Source: JBHHXR01 sp046757205 (lineage in GTDB: Bacteria > Pseudomonadota > Alphaproteobacteria > Rhodobacterales > Rhodobacteraceae). Taken from it: a DNA stretch of 5,974 bases. The stretch's first letter is position 1; every line of letters starts with the position of its first letter. Location of the stretch: assembly GCA_046757205.1 (NCBI GenBank), contig JBHHXR010000209.1, positions 1-5,974 on the forward strand, written 5' to 3'. The position numbers and the translations under genes are program-made. Below are positions 5,691 to 5,974 of this stretch, piece by piece. Under the pieces are notes generated by a model, which saw nothing but the letters and a program-made list of their open reading frames with translations, did no database searches and was not told the origin of the DNA.

Positions 5691-5974
5691 CTACCGCTCC
5701 TTCAGCTTGACGCTGGCGTTGTACCAGTTCATCACCGCCGAGATGCTCAGCGATATCGTCAGATAGACCAGCATCAGCAGCAGGATCGATTCCATCTCGC
5801 GCCCGGTCTGGTTCAGCGTGATGCCGCCCAGGGTGCCGGTGATGTCCATGTAGCCCACCGCGATGGCCAGCGACGAGTTCTTGGTCAGGTTCAGATACTG
5901 CGAGATCAGCGGCGGGATTATGACCCTGAGCGCCTGCGGCAGGATGACCAGCCTGGTCGTCAGTGTCGGCCCGA
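5691..5974 (-). CDS. aapQ/bztB: Amino-acid ABC transporter permease (AapQ/BztB type), C-terminal 93 residues
   Basis: Reading leftward from the window edge, a frame open from base 5972 gives 93 residues ending in NWYNASVKLKER and TAG (5691-5693). It begins GPTLTTRLVILPQALRVIIP, the end of the EAA coupling loop of a permease. This is followed by the family block QYLNLTKNSSLAIAVGYMD, then TLGGITLNQTG and a last hydrophobic segment ILLLMLVYLTISLSISAVM. This is the usual end of AapQ/BztB, partner permease of the next gene. The beginning and most membrane segments lie right of the window, as presumably does the binding-protein gene. Its stop is one base from the next start, so the two permeases are almost certainly co-translated. 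Confidence 0.94.
   Translation of the reverse strand, partial: GPTLTTRLVILPQALRVIIPPLISQYLNLTKNSSLAIAVGYMDITGTLGGITLNQTGREMESILLLMLVYLTISLSISAVMNWYNASVKLKER
5697..5702 (-). promoter_or_regulatory. Ribosome-binding site of the AapM/BztC permease gene
   Basis: AAGGAG on the minus strand lies inside the last codons of the upstream permease gene, seven bases before ATG 5689. It decides that start over the in-frame ATG three codons further on. Confidence 0.85.

Noticed and set aside
3890..5710. Open frame of 606 codons on the plus strand across the permease and ATPase genes
   Set aside because: It lies antisense to two genes with complete family motifs, and its product is low-complexity, rich in Asp, Gln, Arg and His. 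Such long antisense frames are common in GC-rich DNA.
1..5974. CRISPR arrays, tRNAs, rRNA, insertion-sequence ends, toxin-antitoxin or defence genes
   Set aside because: Nothing resembling direct-repeat arrays, cloverleaf genes, transposases or defence modules was seen. Almost all the sequence is occupied by recognisable coding regions.

Overview
The window is GC-rich, gene-dense bacterial DNA. It looks like an alphaproteobacterium, most likely of the Rhodobacterales. The main reason is the amino-acid ABC transporter at the right end: its second permease is about 435 residues long, with an N-terminal membrane extension typical of BztC/AapM. The family composition of the middle genes (sterol-desaturase-like protein, alphaproteobacterial ferredoxin-like protein, SixA-like phosphatase) agrees. 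The taxonomic call is an inference from recognised families, not from a database search.

Left part (1-1247): the 3' end of argB (acetylglutamate kinase, arginine biosynthesis) runs rightward. It meets, tail to tail with only 14 bp between stop codons, a leftward gene for a secreted chymotrypsin-fold serine protease. The protease keeps the His/Asp/Ser triad but departs from textbook trypsin at several signature positions.

Middle part (1248-3486): a 98-bp divergent intergenic region separates the protease from a rightward set. This set is a membrane sterol-desaturase/fatty-acid-hydroxylase family di-iron protein, a 4Fe-4S ferredoxin-like protein translationally coupled to it by an ATGA overlap, and, after a 147-bp gap holding a large GC-rich hairpin, a SixA-type phosphohistidine phosphatase. 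The coupling of a di-iron hydroxylase with an iron-sulphur protein is the most thought-provoking association here, because such hydroxylases need an electron donor. A functional link is not proven.

Right part (3487-5974): a strong symmetric hairpin between convergent genes looks like a bidirectional terminator. Beyond it, reading leftward, lies an ABC uptake operon for polar/acidic or general L-amino acids: bztB/aapQ (3' end only), bztC/aapM, then bztD/aapP (ATPase). The spacing is 1 bp and 13 bp, with a clear AAGGAG ribosome-binding site before each complete gene. The periplasmic binding protein gene would be expected beyond the right edge.

I saw no tRNA, rRNA, CRISPR array, insertion sequence, phage gene or pseudogene. 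The window appears to be ordinary chromosomal housekeeping and accessory metabolism. I do not see strong evidence for a wholly new system.
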